Below are positions 46,329-58,560 of a stretch of DNA of 64,000 bases, in pieces. Made by a program: the position numbers and the translations under genes. Under the pieces are notes generated by a model that was not told the DNA's origin, ran no database searches, and was given only the letters and a program-made list of their open reading frames with translations. This DNA comes from Seriola aureovittata (Eukaryota > Chordata > Actinopteri > Carangiformes > Carangidae): assembly GCF_021018895.1 (NCBI RefSeq), contig NC_079364.1, positions 10,794,901 to 10,858,900 on the forward strand. The letters run 5' to 3'. How positions within the stretch are numbered: position 1 is the stretch's first letter; the number at the start of each line of letters is the position of its first letter.

Positions 46329-46690
46329 AATGTCTGTATCACATATCATGGCATTAAATCCAACCTCAAAGAGGCACTAAAGGAAAATCAGGGGATCACC
46401 AAATCCATGAGAATTGGTCATCTGGGAACGTTGAATGCCTGTACAAAAAGTTGTACAAATGCATCTTATAGATGTTGACATACTGTCTCTTATTTAATAA
46501 GTGAAAACTTTGACCTGGTAATGGTGCTAGATGAGGAGTCAAGTGATGACAAAACCGACAAAAGTCCCCTTTTTCCTCTGAGGATCATTAATGGCAGTCA
46601 AACATGTCATGGAAATCCATCCAATATTTGGTGCAATATTTCAGTCAGGACCAAACCAATAGATCGACATTACAATCCCCATAGATTAGT
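46327..46690 (+). repeat. Fish dispersed repeat, right half
   Basis: Starts CAAATGTCTGTATCACATAT and continues with TCATGGCATTAAATCCAA, GGCACTAAAGG, AAATCAGGGGATCACCAAA, GGTGCTAGATGAGGAGTC, and ends ATCGACATTACAATCCCCAT. The order continues that of 41340-41681 with the retrotransposon removed. Two similar units start near 46381 and 46531, a period of about 150 bases. Confidence 0.7.
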
Positions 46691-47779
46691 ATTTGGATGA
46701 GAAATTAAAACTGCAGTAATTAAATGTTACACACAATCATTCTAAATCATTCTCTGCTTGGCTTCCTGTAGTCCACCTTTTTAATTCTTAATTATCATTT
46801 TTGACTCCCTAAGCAGTTTTATGGGGAACTTACTCTTCATCTACACAAGCACATCCACAGAAAGCATTAGTATCAATCTCTCTTCTAAGTTTAAAATTGT
46901 TCCTCTCTAGACTAGACTAGATATTTTGAGTATTCATCAACAGGTCTAACAGCTGCACCTTTATGTTTTTCATTCTACATGGAAATATATGACACTTCAT
47001 GTATATTAGTGAATGTTCAATACAAGATATTTTAAATGTTAACATATATAACTGGAGATTTCATTAAAAGTATGCAGCAAAGGTTTCACAGAAAATTAAT
47101 ACATATGCAACCTTGCTCCTGGACTCCAGTCTATGTGTCATTTTGGGGTAAAATATGTTATCTTCACCCAGAGATGGTGGCATGCTAGGGCCTTGGGTGC
47201 ATTTCCACCTTACCAGTTTAATTGGACAGCTGCTGAGCATCAAGATTCATACACATATACCTACTTCCTTGAGTCTGATGGCTCCTTTATTGTGACAAAT
47301 ATGGGGGCAATTTATTGGTCTCCCTGGACAGTAAATAGAAGGTTACATGCAGCACCAGAGTTTTAATTGCATTGTCAGGAGAAGGTAATGTCTAGCCATG
47401 GCAGTTCTGATGTGTGCATATAAACAGATTCACACACCACGTACAGTTCAAATTCACACATTTTTGTGTCTGAATAAATGTACATTTACATCCACACTCC
47501 ACATGCACACACATACACTGTGCTAACAAGAAGATAAGATATTCTGTCAAGGTCCCCTTTACATGGATTCTCTCTTTTCCCATCAGTTACACATGGGACA
47601 GATTTAGAAACACAGCTGTTTGAAGGGTCTTTATTCTGATAAAACTGCCAGGGAACCAAGTGGATTTACTCAAGTTATCTCATCAGCACATACTATCAAC
47701 ATATATCTACTTTTATCAGCTAATCTGTTGTTCAGGGAATATTAGGCTGCTATGTGTAATTAAAGAAAAGTGGTGTCTA
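46691..47779. other. Noncoding stretch, no gene recognised
   Basis: AT-rich unique sequence. 47390-47580 is moderately CA-rich. No frame with a motif. Confidence 0.4.
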
Positions 47780-48075
47780 CCTCACTGGCGCTAAAGGAAA
47801 AGTCAGTCTATCACTATAGCATTAGGATACATTGCCTAGGATCCATGAATGCCTGTGCAAAATTTTGTGCCAACCCATTATATAGATGTTGACATATTTT
47901 AGGATGGTTACAAAATTTGACCTGCTGGTGGTACTACAGGAAAAGTCAAGGAATCAACAAAGTCATGGTAGCATGAACATTCTACCAAAAATAATTGCAA
48001 TTTATCCAAATGTTCTTGAGACAGGGCTGAAGACTAACGGCATCACAATCAAAGATCTTCCCCAGGATGCCTATA
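47780..48075 (+). repeat. Fish dispersed repeat, third copy
   Basis: GGCGCTAAAGGAAAAGTCAG is followed by CATGAATGCCTGTGCAAAAT and CCATTATATAGATGTTGAC, then GGTGGTACTACAGGAAAAGT starts a second unit. The start of the AGGAAAAGTC word recurs 144 bases apart (47794 and 47938). Same family and strand as 46327-46690. Confidence 0.7.
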
Positions 48076-50134
48076 GGACAAAAGGATATATATAATTTTT
48101 CATTTACTTATTCTAAACTATCATTTAGCAAATGTCAAAGAGTTGTGCTGTTAATATAGTTACAATCACTAAGTGCGAGACCTGAAAAGTTCCTGTGTAA
48201 ATATCATAACACTGGTCCTTGGTTACCATCAAGGAGCCACCAGACCTAAGTCTGAGGTTACTGAAGGACAAATTTTAATGAATGTATTCTTCTATTAGAC
48301 CTGGAATTTAAACAGTCACCTGCCACTTGATAACATTATGTCTTAGCTAACTTCACAGGCGGTATCCCTGCTATATGGCGTGTGGATTGAGCCAATTTAG
48401 GGATTACCAGGAGAACAGGAAGAAGCAGTTTACACTGACACCGCCGGAATATATGAATTTTTTAATTGGACTGATTGGACATCACAGCAAGTGCACGTAA
48501 GGAATGTCTACTGGCAGAGGTGTGATGGTGGCATATATGGGAAACAAGGTGCGCTGCACACAGTGGTTCTGTGTGGTCATCATCTCCCTCATGTCTGTCT
48601 CCCAAGAGGTTCCGCAGCTCTGTACACCCACTTACTATTTATTTGCTTATATCTTTATCATTGTTTAAACACTCGGCCAGCAGGGGACTGTTGCTGACTT
48701 GTTTTACATGAATAATGAAGTTAAATAAACTAAAAGAAGCTCAGAAAAAAGAAGTTAAAATCCAGAAAATTTAGAATTGCTTCAAATAGTTGTGCATCTA
48801 GCATTAGTAACTCTGCAGACAACAGACAGGAGGAGCAAAGCAGCACAGAGCGTTTAAGACCACATCTCCCAGTGAGTCCAGTTTGACACAATAAGCAGTA
48901 GGCAGAAGACAACAAGAAGCTAGTCTGAGTTTATTTAGCTGGATAATGTTGTAATGCTTTGTGCTGTGCTCTGGTTTAATACACTAATTGAAGACAAAGT
49001 AAAAGTCTAACTCAGATCTACAGAATTTTATGATAAAGATCTGATTCACGGAGAAAAACTACTACACATCTATCCATCCATCTACTATAGTTTAGTGTGC
49101 CAGTTATTCTCTTGCAAGTATTGTTCTACAAATCATCGTTAATTAAGCCTCTATTTACTATATGACTCTCGTTAGGTGTGAAACAGGCCATATGTGATGG
49201 TGTGTCACCTGATGGGTTTTGGCGGGCCAGTCCAAGTCAAAAATCCTGGCCTGGTTTTTATTTCCAGTCCCCGACTTCCACATCCCTGAATATTAAGAAA
49301 TACTAAGAAATAGAGACACTAATATGGGTTATCATGAGCAGAAACAGGACTGCAGCAGGTAGCATTGATCTAACTATCTAATGTAACAATAAAGCAAAAA
49401 TCTCTGTCTGTCCATCCAGGATAATAACAAATTAAAGAAACAACAATTACATTCACTTTGATACAGTTAAAATTGGTTCTAGGACAGTGATAAAAAAAAT
49501 TAGTCTTGAGCCCTGTTGAGATATGACATTTAAAACCAAAAATTTAAATCCGTTGGTATATATCACCAACATCACTAAGCTTAATTCTGAAACGAAAGCG
49601 ACTGATCATTTGTTCAAGGAATATGATCCATATATTTGATTAAATGTAGAGAACATTAGATTTAACCAACCAACCATGTTATTATTTTGTGTGGGGAGCC
49701 TTCACTGATCCATTAGCCACTAGCTCCATTTGTTGTTCTATTTCACAAAGGCTTTGACTTCTAATTGGTTATTTAAGGCCTGACTTATATTAGTTGATCT
49801 ACACACTCTGGGTGTCAAAGCTACCCTATAATGCAATACTCTTGTAAGTGGACAGTTTGCAAGTGTCATGGCTAAATAGGCTACATGAAGTATTCATAGT
49901 TCGTAAATTTTAAAATTTACTTGTGTGTTGCTTGTTTAGTTTCAATTCTCATGGTTTAATAATTAACCAATTATAATCATAAACAGGCTCTCCATATGTT
50001 TTAACACAAACCACAGTCATTTGACAGTTATTTAATGGGGTTCTTGAGGGATGAAAAGGACTTAATGAGGCTTCATCATCTCCTGAGATGGCATAATGTA
50101 GTACACATTTCCATTTATGGTTTTTGACAGTGTA
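48076..50134. other. Noncoding stretch, no gene recognised
   Basis: 48470-48700 is GC-richer and holds a 68-codon frame without recognised motif. 49190-49290 is also GC-richer, nature unknown. The rest is AT-rich. Confidence 0.4.
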
Positions 50135-51212
50135 CAGTGGCAAGAAAAGTATATAAACCCTGAGGAATTAATTGGTTTTCTGCATTAAGTGGTTATAAAA
50201 TGGGATCTATCTTCATCTATGTGCACACAAAAGCGCTGGAGAATGGTCTGGCTGCACCTATTACCATTCTGCTATATGTGAAAAAATGGGGTCTGGGCTT
50301 TGACTGGGCCACTCCAAAAAGTGGATTTCTCATTTGTCATGGAAAAGTCAGTCCATAGGTGATTTACTTTGATGTAAAGGGTCATTGTCCTGTTGCATCA
50401 CCCAACTTCTTAAGAGCTTCATCGTTTCATTATCCTGTAAGATACCTCGATTTCATTTTCCCCTCGATGATGGTGAACTGTCCAGGCCCAGAGCAAAGTA
50501 TTCGCAAATCATGATGCTCCATTCACCCTACTTCACTGTTGGGATGATGTTTTCATGTTGATATGCAGTGCCCATTTCACACCATAAAGGTAGATCTGTG
50601 AGTTTTTCCCAAAAATGTCATCCTTAGTTTCATCAAAATCAAAACATTTTCCCAGTAGCATTGTGGAGTGTCATGGTTCTCTTTGGCAAACTTAAGGCAA
50701 GCAGTGATGGAGAGCAGCAGCTTCCTCTGGTGTCCTGTCATGGTCACCTTTCCTGTTCATTGATTTGCATTACTCATGAACAGAGATATTAACCAGCTCC
50801 AATGATATGCCTGTAGTTGTAACCCTGGGCGTCATTTTTGCCACATTGCACATTCTGCACTGTGCCTTAGGAGTCATCTTATCTCGGTGCCCAATTCTTG
50901 ATCCTAAGTCTTCTTGGATCTGTTTTTGTGAGGCATGCTTCATGTCAGCTGATGATTCCTGTGAATAGCGAACTCAAAATGTTTGAGTGTAGTTAATAAG
51001 TCAAAGTAGCTCTAACCCAAACATCTAATCTAGTTTCATTGATTAGATTCTAGCCTTGCTAACTCGTGCCACAAATTAGCTTTTGTTGCTTCCATTAGCC
51101 TAGGTGCTCGCATACTTTTTTCAACCTAATCTGTGAATGTTGTAAGAAAAATAAAGATTAGTGTGATATCAGTTAAATAAGATTGTGTTTGTTCAAAATT
51201 TTAACTTAGATG
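50135..51212 (-). mobile_element. Tc1-like DNA transposon, truncated
   Basis: Begins CAGTGGCAAGAAAAGTATAT immediately after a TA (50133-50134), the target dinucleotide of Tc1 elements. Read on the minus strand, the transposase region includes the codons for GPVKAQT-type sequence (rc of GTCTGGGCTTTGACTGGGCC at 50290-50309), the same conserved block as in the 27.5-kb copy. The right part AGCTCTAACCCAAACATC and GCATACTTTTTTCAACCTAA matches the family, but the second terminal repeat is absent after about 51212. Many substitutions and indels; no intact frame. Confidence 0.85.
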
Positions 51213-52018
51213 GCTGCCTAACTTGCATGACATTTCCCCAAATTTCTAAAATTATATATTGCTCATGTTGACTTAATTCATAGGAGACAAGGTTGGCAGG
51301 ACAGGGTGCCCGGAGTGCAACAAGGGGAGTGACAATAGATGTAGGCATGTGTCATATAATCGGGTCATTTTCTTTACAGATCAGTTGGACAAGTGCCTGA
51401 GTGCTCCTTTGCATGGTTGGCTGGTGGTCAACAAATCCATTAACAATGCAAAACAAATCAAGATCAATGTATATCCATGCATACAGTAGATGTAGGCTAT
51501 GAGATAAGAACTGCTTTCTGAAAAGAAACCTTTTGACGTGCTGGTAACAATCTCTGCACACCATGAATTCAAACACACAATTTCTTTTGAAACTGTAGCA
51601 TCAGAGAATTTATCCAATCATCAGTGACTCATACTACTACATAATTATAGTTTATCCATGTCATAAGAAATCTCAAAGAGACAAAAACACTGAAATAGCA
51701 TATGTTTTGTTGCTCACTTTACCTAGCTCCATTTTGCAGGAATTTGTGGGTGTTTGGAAGACTTTAAAGTGCTCCAAGGAGGGGAAGATAGTAAAGCAAA
51801 CTCTAACTGAACATGACATAATGAGTGCCAGAGAGAAGTGAAAAGTCTAATGCATAACTCTCTAATTGGTATCTGCTTTGGCATGGGGGTGGAAGACCAC
51901 CATAAGGATAGAGCACAACTGGGGATAGAAGCAATAAATAGGAAGGAGCAGATGGTCTACTCCAGAGGACAGACACCCAAATGCACGCAACAAACTGGAC
52001 CGCATAAAAGTTGGAATT

Positions 52019-52020
<2 letters not shown>
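51213..52020. other. Noncoding stretch, no gene recognised
   Basis: AT-rich unique sequence. Overlapping minus frames of 74 and 78 codons at 51352-51617 have no motif. Confidence 0.4.

Positions 52021-52066
<46 letters not shown>
52021..52066. repeat. (TG)n microsatellite
   Basis: Twenty-three uninterrupted GT units. Confidence 0.95.
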
Positions 52067-52070
<4 letters not shown>

Positions 52071-52211
52071 ATGTATGTGTATCTGAACTAGCATCCATTA
52101 GCATACTGTGGCTGTAGTGCTGATCAGAGGAAGATTTTCTGTCTGATCAACGGGTAATCATCATAAATAGTAATACTGATAATAAAATAAAAAAATAAAT
52201 TTTGAAACTAG

Positions 52212-52470
52212 AATTATCGCCTTGCGGTTGTATGGCTCTGCCACTCAGACTAGTTTCAGATTACATCCCTGTTTATCAGTTAACATATCGACATATCAGT
52301 TCATCCATCATGAGAGAGGTCACCATGACAGTGACTTTTGACCACCCAAATCTAGTCAGTTCATCCTTGAATCTTAAGGAACATTTGTGCCAAATTTGTA
52401 GAAGTTTGATCACAGCATTATTGAGATATCACATCCACGAGAATAGGACGGACAGACAACCAAAAACAAT
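52212..52470 (+). repeat. Fish dispersed repeat (CCTTGCGGTTGTATGG type)
   Basis: Begins ATTATCGCCTTGCGGTTGTA, continues with CAGTGACTTTTGACCACCCA, ATCTAGTCAGTTCATCCTTG, TTTGTGCCAAATTTGTAGAA and ends GAGATATCACATCCACGAGA then ATAGGACGGACAGACAACC. I recognise this word order from many teleost genomes. It is noncoding, and its amplification mechanism is not evident from the sequence. Confidence 0.75.
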
Positions 52471-53370
52471 ATATTTACTGTAAAATGCTGTGAAGATTTT
52501 TCCCTTGCAGCTACTGTCAGAACAACTTTTTGATGGGTTCTGATGATATCAGCAACAATGACTTTACTGTACTGATGAGGAACAGTGGGATTACACGTAC
52601 TACACACACTAACCACCCACCTGTATCATTGGTTTCTGTTTGATCTGCTTTTAGTAAAAATGAATTGTGGATTTTGCCATTACACTAGTAATGAATCATT
52701 AAGTATTACGCATAACCTGGATGTTAATGGAGCAGAGGTACTTTCTCTTTTGGTAAATAAAGTGATCTTCAGAAGACGGTATTATGAATTAAATGAATGC
52801 CACAATCCAACTATGACTCCAATGACATTTAGGAGTCCTGCTGTGTAAAGGAAATGTACTTTGCTGGTGCTGATGTTATCTGCTGCATGTGGGGAATCGG
52901 TATGATTTCCGCATCGCTTTAGAATTGTATTTAGTCCACAAACAGCATGGGAGTGATTGACCATAATTGGCTGCTATCCAAATTAAAAACGCGCAAATTC
53001 CTAGTGGTTTCTGGGATTTTTTGATTTGTCGAATATTGGTACAGAGACACCATAATGTTGATGAGGACTTAAGAGTTACAGTTTTGCAGTTAAACTGATT
53101 TCCAAATCTACAGTATAATAGGGCATGTGTGGGCAATAGGGTAAAGGACAGGCACTTGTTAAGTCACAATGACCTCATGCAGCCCATTTATTGTTATGAG
53201 TTTATAATTTACTGGAGGCTTTAAAAAAAACTACACAACCTGTTTACACATTACTGTCATCTTACAAATCACATGCAATGAGAGATGAATGAGATAAAAA
53301 ATACAAAAAGGGCAGATGTACAGAGGTGTAAATGAAGCTAATTTTCAGAGGCTGACTTTTGGTGCTACAG
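52471..53370. other. Noncoding stretch, no gene recognised
   Basis: Unique sequence with an A-run near 53222-53230. Frames up to 87 codons have no motif. Confidence 0.4.
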
Positions 53371-53518
53371 CAGGTTGGCAAAGCTAGGCAGAATGTGTCT
53401 ACACCTGATGGGATAGTGGAGTCTCTCTTGTTGAAGGGGACCAGACGGACTATGGTGGGAGCACATGTTCATCTCCATTTGGGAACAAGGATGGCAGAAG
53501 TCAGTGTCGATTCCCCAG
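53371..53518 (+). other. Candidate internal exon, family not recognised
   Basis: A T-rich stretch ends in GGTGCTACAGCAG, a NAGNAG-type acceptor (AG at 53369-53370 and 53372-53373). The following frame is open throughout (starts QVGKARQNVSTPDGIVES, ends MAEVSVDSP) and meets a donor CAG|GTAATC at 53518/53519. Length 148 nt, phase 1 at its end. It is GC-richer than its surroundings. It looks like the most coding-like segment outside the transposable elements, but I cannot name a domain, and a conserved noncoding element is an alternative. Confidence 0.25.
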
Positions 53519-54760
53519 GTAATCCAGCTGTTAATAATGTTTTTGGTTTCCCAGTTTAACAATCTGTATCATTCAATGCTTGCAATCAACATTTGGTCCA
53601 GGTGTGCAACTTAGACTGAGCAATGCATGAAGTGTGCAAAAATACACAAGCTTATGCGTACAGATGACAAGCATAAACACACACACACACACGCGCGCAA
53701 ACAGTCAATATTATTTTTACCAAGATACTCTTAGACCCAAATAGAAGAGGACAACACTGTGTTCATCTACCTCTATACACTAAATGCTTATAGTTCAGTG
53801 TATTAAATCAGATATCAAAAGTAGATAATATGATCAGCACTTACAAAACAAGTTCAGTGGGTTTTATTTCATTCATTATCAAAGGGCATTAAAGCAGAAG
53901 AAACATTTTCCAGATGACAGGAAGTCTTATTTTGTGCTCTAATCTGTCAGTTCTTGCATTCTGTGCTTATGTGATTGAAACACCCTCCATTTCACAGCTG
54001 CGGGCACTTAATAATTCAGGAATCCAGTAGAAGTGATACAAAGTACAAACAGAAATGAAGACAGTCTGAGTGTAGCACACGTCACACAAGGTCATCATGA
54101 GTGCAGAACTGAGAACATAATAAGCGGAAAAGTATTTGACTATTGAATTTTTTTCAGCCTCTGTGACCTTTCGAATCAACAAATAAAAATGGAAACAATG
54201 GATTGCAAATAAACATTAGAAAATAGACCAGAGTGCCTGCCATTATATCAGACATTGTAGAATCTGACATAATGGCAGGTATACATGCTATGCATATTTT
54301 AAGTCACCGTGTGCATCAAGTTTCATTCAAAATTGCGAAAATTGAGTTAAGCCATTGTAAACCTAAACTTTTGAGCGCAGATTGAGGTCTCTAATAGAGT
54401 TCTCCAATCTCTCTCTCCCAAAGCAGAAAAATATCAACTCCCATACAATTCCCAGCAGTCAGGGATCCATATTGCCTGTTCATTTGCCAGATAGGTAGCT
54501 GGCTTGAGGATCCATCATTGATGAGATCAAGGCAGGTGAAGCTGTCTTGCATCTACAGAAAAGATGACCACCTATCCACAGGTTATTTTTGTTGTAATGT
54601 TGACGACAATAATTTTCCTACATAAAGATGAATTTTTGCTACAACTGAACATCCATTTGTTTTCACCAAACCCACTTCTGTATCTTCCAAAAGCACTTTT
54701 GCTATTAATGCTATAGAGCATGAGCTGTAGTCAAATGTTTAAAAAGACGATCACTGGGAG
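53519..54760. other. Noncoding stretch with a hairpin
   Basis: A CA tract with CGCG end lies at 53677-53698. No gene recognised. A hairpin at 54234-54281 is listed separately. Confidence 0.4.
54234..54281. repeat. Imperfect hairpin with 19-nt arms
   Basis: The arm TGCCTGCCATTATATCAGA pairs with TCTGACATAATGGCAGGTA around the loop CATTGTAGAA. There are 17 Watson-Crick pairs, one G-T and one A-C mismatch. Pairing does not extend outward clearly, so the stem is shorter than usual for a microRNA precursor. A decayed palindromic transposon end is another option. Confidence 0.7.
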
Positions 54761-55300
54761 TTCAGATGTCTCAGGCACAAGTATTTATTGAAAGCTTGAT
54801 GCACACCAAGGAGATGAGCAGTACACAGCCAGCAAGTGACTCATAGTAGTGCCATACCAATTTCAAAAGATGTCTGGTCCTACAGAGCATATACATTCCT
54901 TGGTATCACATGGTTACCACACTCTTCTGTACTTTACTCAAATAAGATTAATGTAGAGTCTAAATTTGTGAAGACTCCATTGGTCACTTAAGCCTGGTCA
55001 TTGTCACATGTTCTCACCTAATTAATATCATATGTGTCTTGCCCTTTGCCTACTTCACTCATCCTTGACTGGAACTGGATTTGGGCAGTTCTCTCTACAT
55101 TTGTTTTTCATCCTTATCTATAAGACCTTGGTTACCCTAGCTACAGAAGATAAAGATGGCTCCATATAGACACTAACAGTAATAATAGAAGCTAAACAGT
55201 GAACCTATATCTAACAATGCAAGGTCTTTATGACCTGAACTCTCAGATTGTTAGTGTGGGTCTACAAACTAACAAAACAACACTTAAAGGAAGAAATCCT
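54761..55300 (-). repeat. Possible solo LTR
   Basis: Near the left end, GTATTTATTGAAAGC reads on the minus strand as GCTTTCAATAAATAC, a poly(A) signal in the same context as in the Gmr1-like LTR (CTATTTCAATAAAC). A weak TATA-like word (GTATATGC, 54889-54896 on the minus strand) lies about 100 bases upstream on that strand. There is no partner copy in the window and the ends are not defined. Confidence 0.22.
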
Positions 55301-58300
55301 TCAGTGATTACACAACTTTTATATTTAGCATACCATCCCTATTTCACCTACCCCATGTAAAAATTGTGCCCACACTATTTTGATTTACTTATGGAAATTC
55401 AAATGCAACCCATCAAATGGCTGCATATGGATGTCTTCAAAATGTGAAACACACCAACGCATCTTCAGCTTAAATTATCATTTCTAAACACCCAATAAGC
55501 CAACAAAAGATTTTACTGAATATTATAAATGTGCTCATGTTGATTTACATTTCATAATTTCAATTTATTAAATTTTCTTTCACTTATTATTTTGCTGTCC
55601 TTGCCACATTAGTATGATATACTATTAAAAATTTATTTAATCACATGGAAGAATCAGGACTTGAAAATATTGCTTGTATGAGAAATAAACTGAATGGAAG
55701 AAAAAGAATGTGTTTTTTTTTTCTATCCCATGTGACCTTATTTCATATAATCCTCAGAAAATTTTTAATGTCAAGTAATTCTCATTACTTAATGTCCTTA
55801 CCTCCACTACTGTGTTACATTCTTGACTGATTTTCTCGGGGTCTGCATGTTATTGTGCTCTTACCCCAGTCTTTCTACAAGGTATTTTAACCTGTTGACA
55901 CATGAGATTAAAACATATCCCCAATAATCCAATTTTACTTGCTAACGCCACAGCTTGTCTAATTCTATGTGAAACAGCTACAACATGTTTTGTATCAGTT
56001 GTGTGTAAAATTACCTTTGGGCGGTTTCATGTTACCCACTGCCGTTCACAAGGAAAAAAGAAAAAAAAAAAGATGTGTTTCTCCAGTTGTTACTGACAAG
56101 AGGCTGTCGTTCGGTCCAAGGCAATGTCATACCTTTTGCTATGCTTAGCATGTTTGTAGTTCACATTTGTGCAAGAGCAGAATTGTCTGTGTTTATAAAA
56201 GCCTGTTGCGCTTTCTTGCTGAAATTTGTCACGGTTAATGAAAAGGCTCACAACAATTATAGGTATTATCTCTCTATGAAGAGATGATTTCCATAATGTA
56301 GTTTCACATAGAAACATTTCAGTACCAATGACTGAGTGACCAATGAATGTAAATCTTAAGAAAAAATAAAGAGAATAAATTTGAGGACACTGAAGATATG
56401 ATAATTCATACAGTGAGCAATATTTATTTTCAAAATTTTCACTTTTCCAATATCAAATTTAAATACAACGGATGTTCAACACATTTTGTTAACTATATTA
56501 ACTATGTTATATGTTAACTATTATAAACTACTACTAGGGTCTCCGGAACATAAGAAAAGTGTAATCCTTTTTCAAACAATGCAGCATTTTTTGTTTTTAT
56601 GAGAAAGTTCCATCAAAGTAATGACACTCACTTATTTACCCCAGAATAGTAACCTGGTAAAGGTACAGTTTACTTTGCCAATAATTTTGTACCCAGTTCT
56701 CAAGCTACTGTGAGCCCTTGTTCTACAGTAGTGTTAACGTGTAATTTAATTCCAACATGTAATATTTGAATAAATGTTTGAGGATACTATGTTTAGGATC
56801 TCTGTGTCTGTATCTGGTAAGCAAATATTCTGCAAGTACTGTGGTAATAAAAGAGACTATCCTGTGAAAGGCAGTCATCTTTAATAAGGATCTCACCACT
56901 TATCAAGAGAGAAAGCAACAAATCAGTGAGCACACCTGGTGCAATGTTTGGCTGGAATGATAACCTGGGCTATGTCCAAGATCATTTCTTTGTTACCTCA
57001 TTCATTATTTCCTATACTGTATGTAATAAACATTCAATCATTTTCTCAGTAACTAGTAAATCAAGATTTCGAGCATGCTCTTTTTTATGGCAAGCCAATC
57101 AATAGTTATTGTGATATCACAGTGGGGACCAAAGTGGTGAAGCAACAGACCAACCAATGGGGTTCTTCCACAGAACTACACCGCTACTGTGATTAAAAAG
57201 CGAACAATAACTGTTCGATTGGAACAGGACACGAATGACTGTTTCCCACATGAAGATTAGATATTCTCTACACCCTTCCACCATCCTGACCTTCAACCTC
57301 CCTCCTCTCTAATCCAATTATTTAAACAGATAAGGGAAGAAAATCTTATTCACAGTGCTGGACTACAGTCAACCAACCCACTTGAAGGGAAATAGATTAT
57401 ATTTCAATTGTTGTAAGTAAAGACAAGTCATAATAAGGCTAACTAAAGTGAGGTTGTAGACATTTACAACACATTGATGACTGTTTGAGTCCTTGATCTC
57501 ATTGAACTCTCCTGGCACAAATGCCATTGATATGACAGAAAACCACTGAAAAACAAGAATTCACAGGAATAATACAATGAAACAACAAGACATGTTTTTA
57601 TTTTCAAAAGCTCTGCTTCCTGTTCCTTCTGCTGCCACCTACTTAATCATGCATGGTCAAGCAGCAGCAGAGTCTGCTCGTTTGTCTCATTAGTGGAGAA
57701 GACAGAAAGAAGTATGACTCCCCTGAAATACCTGCCCTTGCCCACAACTCAGGGCAGGCAGAATGAAAGACGGCCATATTGAAAACCTGCTTCTGATTGA
57801 TTTTCTGTATCACACATCAACAGAAGGGGTAGGCAAAGAGTTGACAAGTTTCTGTGTTTGTTTGTGCTATTGTCATTTAACATAACACTTACCCTTACAA
57901 GAAGTAAAGTGGTCTTTATGAGGTGGCATGCCTCATTTCTGCCTCATTATTTCCTATTCTGGCTGAAGGAGGCTATACACAGTTGAATAAATTTAGCCTT
58001 AAACTAATTTTTATGAACATCACTTTTTCAACAAGTGAAAAGAGTGTCAGATGAGCTGACTGTAACAAGTAAAATATCGGTTAATTATATCAAATTTTAT
58101 TTTTGTTGTGTAAATCAACATATTGTTCCATCTGCACTTGGAGATTTAATGGTACCATGATCACAATCACAGTCAATCATGGCAGTGTGCTTTCTACTTA
58201 CAGTATGTGATCAAATTTCCATACTTACCTCATGTGATAACAACTGAACCATATCCATGACAACAGTGTAAACTCCATCTGCTAATAAATGCCATAAGAT

Positions 58301-58354
58301 GCCATGTGGCTGAGAGCTCTGGAAATATTACATTAAAAGACCTTGAGTTCAGAC
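55301..58354. other. Noncoding stretch, no gene recognised
   Basis: AT-rich unique sequence. An A-run lies near 56062-56072. Frames up to 75 codons have no motif. 57600-57800 is GC-richer, without a nameable signal. Confidence 0.4.
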
Positions 58355-58560
58355 TGACTATAGAGATGGTAATGTCCAGACTGAAATATCTCAACATCTA
58401 TTGGATGGATCACTAGGAAATATGGTACAGATATTCATGGTCACTAGAGGATGAACCCTACTGACTTTGGTGATCTCCTGAGTTTCCCTCGAGTGCCATC
58501 ACGAAGTACACATTCTCAGTTTTTAGTAAAATGCCCCAACGCAACCCAATAAGACTACAT
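58355..58560 (-). repeat. Fish dispersed repeat, inverted copy
   Basis: On the plus strand: ATGTCCAGACTGAAATATCT, CAACATCTATTGGATGGATC, ATGGTACAGATATTCATGGT, CACTAGAGGATGAACCC and CTGACTTTGGTGATCTCCTG. This is the reverse complement of the word order seen at 46327-46690 and 47780-48075. Confidence 0.75.

Noticed and set aside
42571..46478. Functional retroviral or LTR-element genes
   Set aside because: Stops, frameshifts and changed catalytic residues show pseudogenes; described only as remnants.
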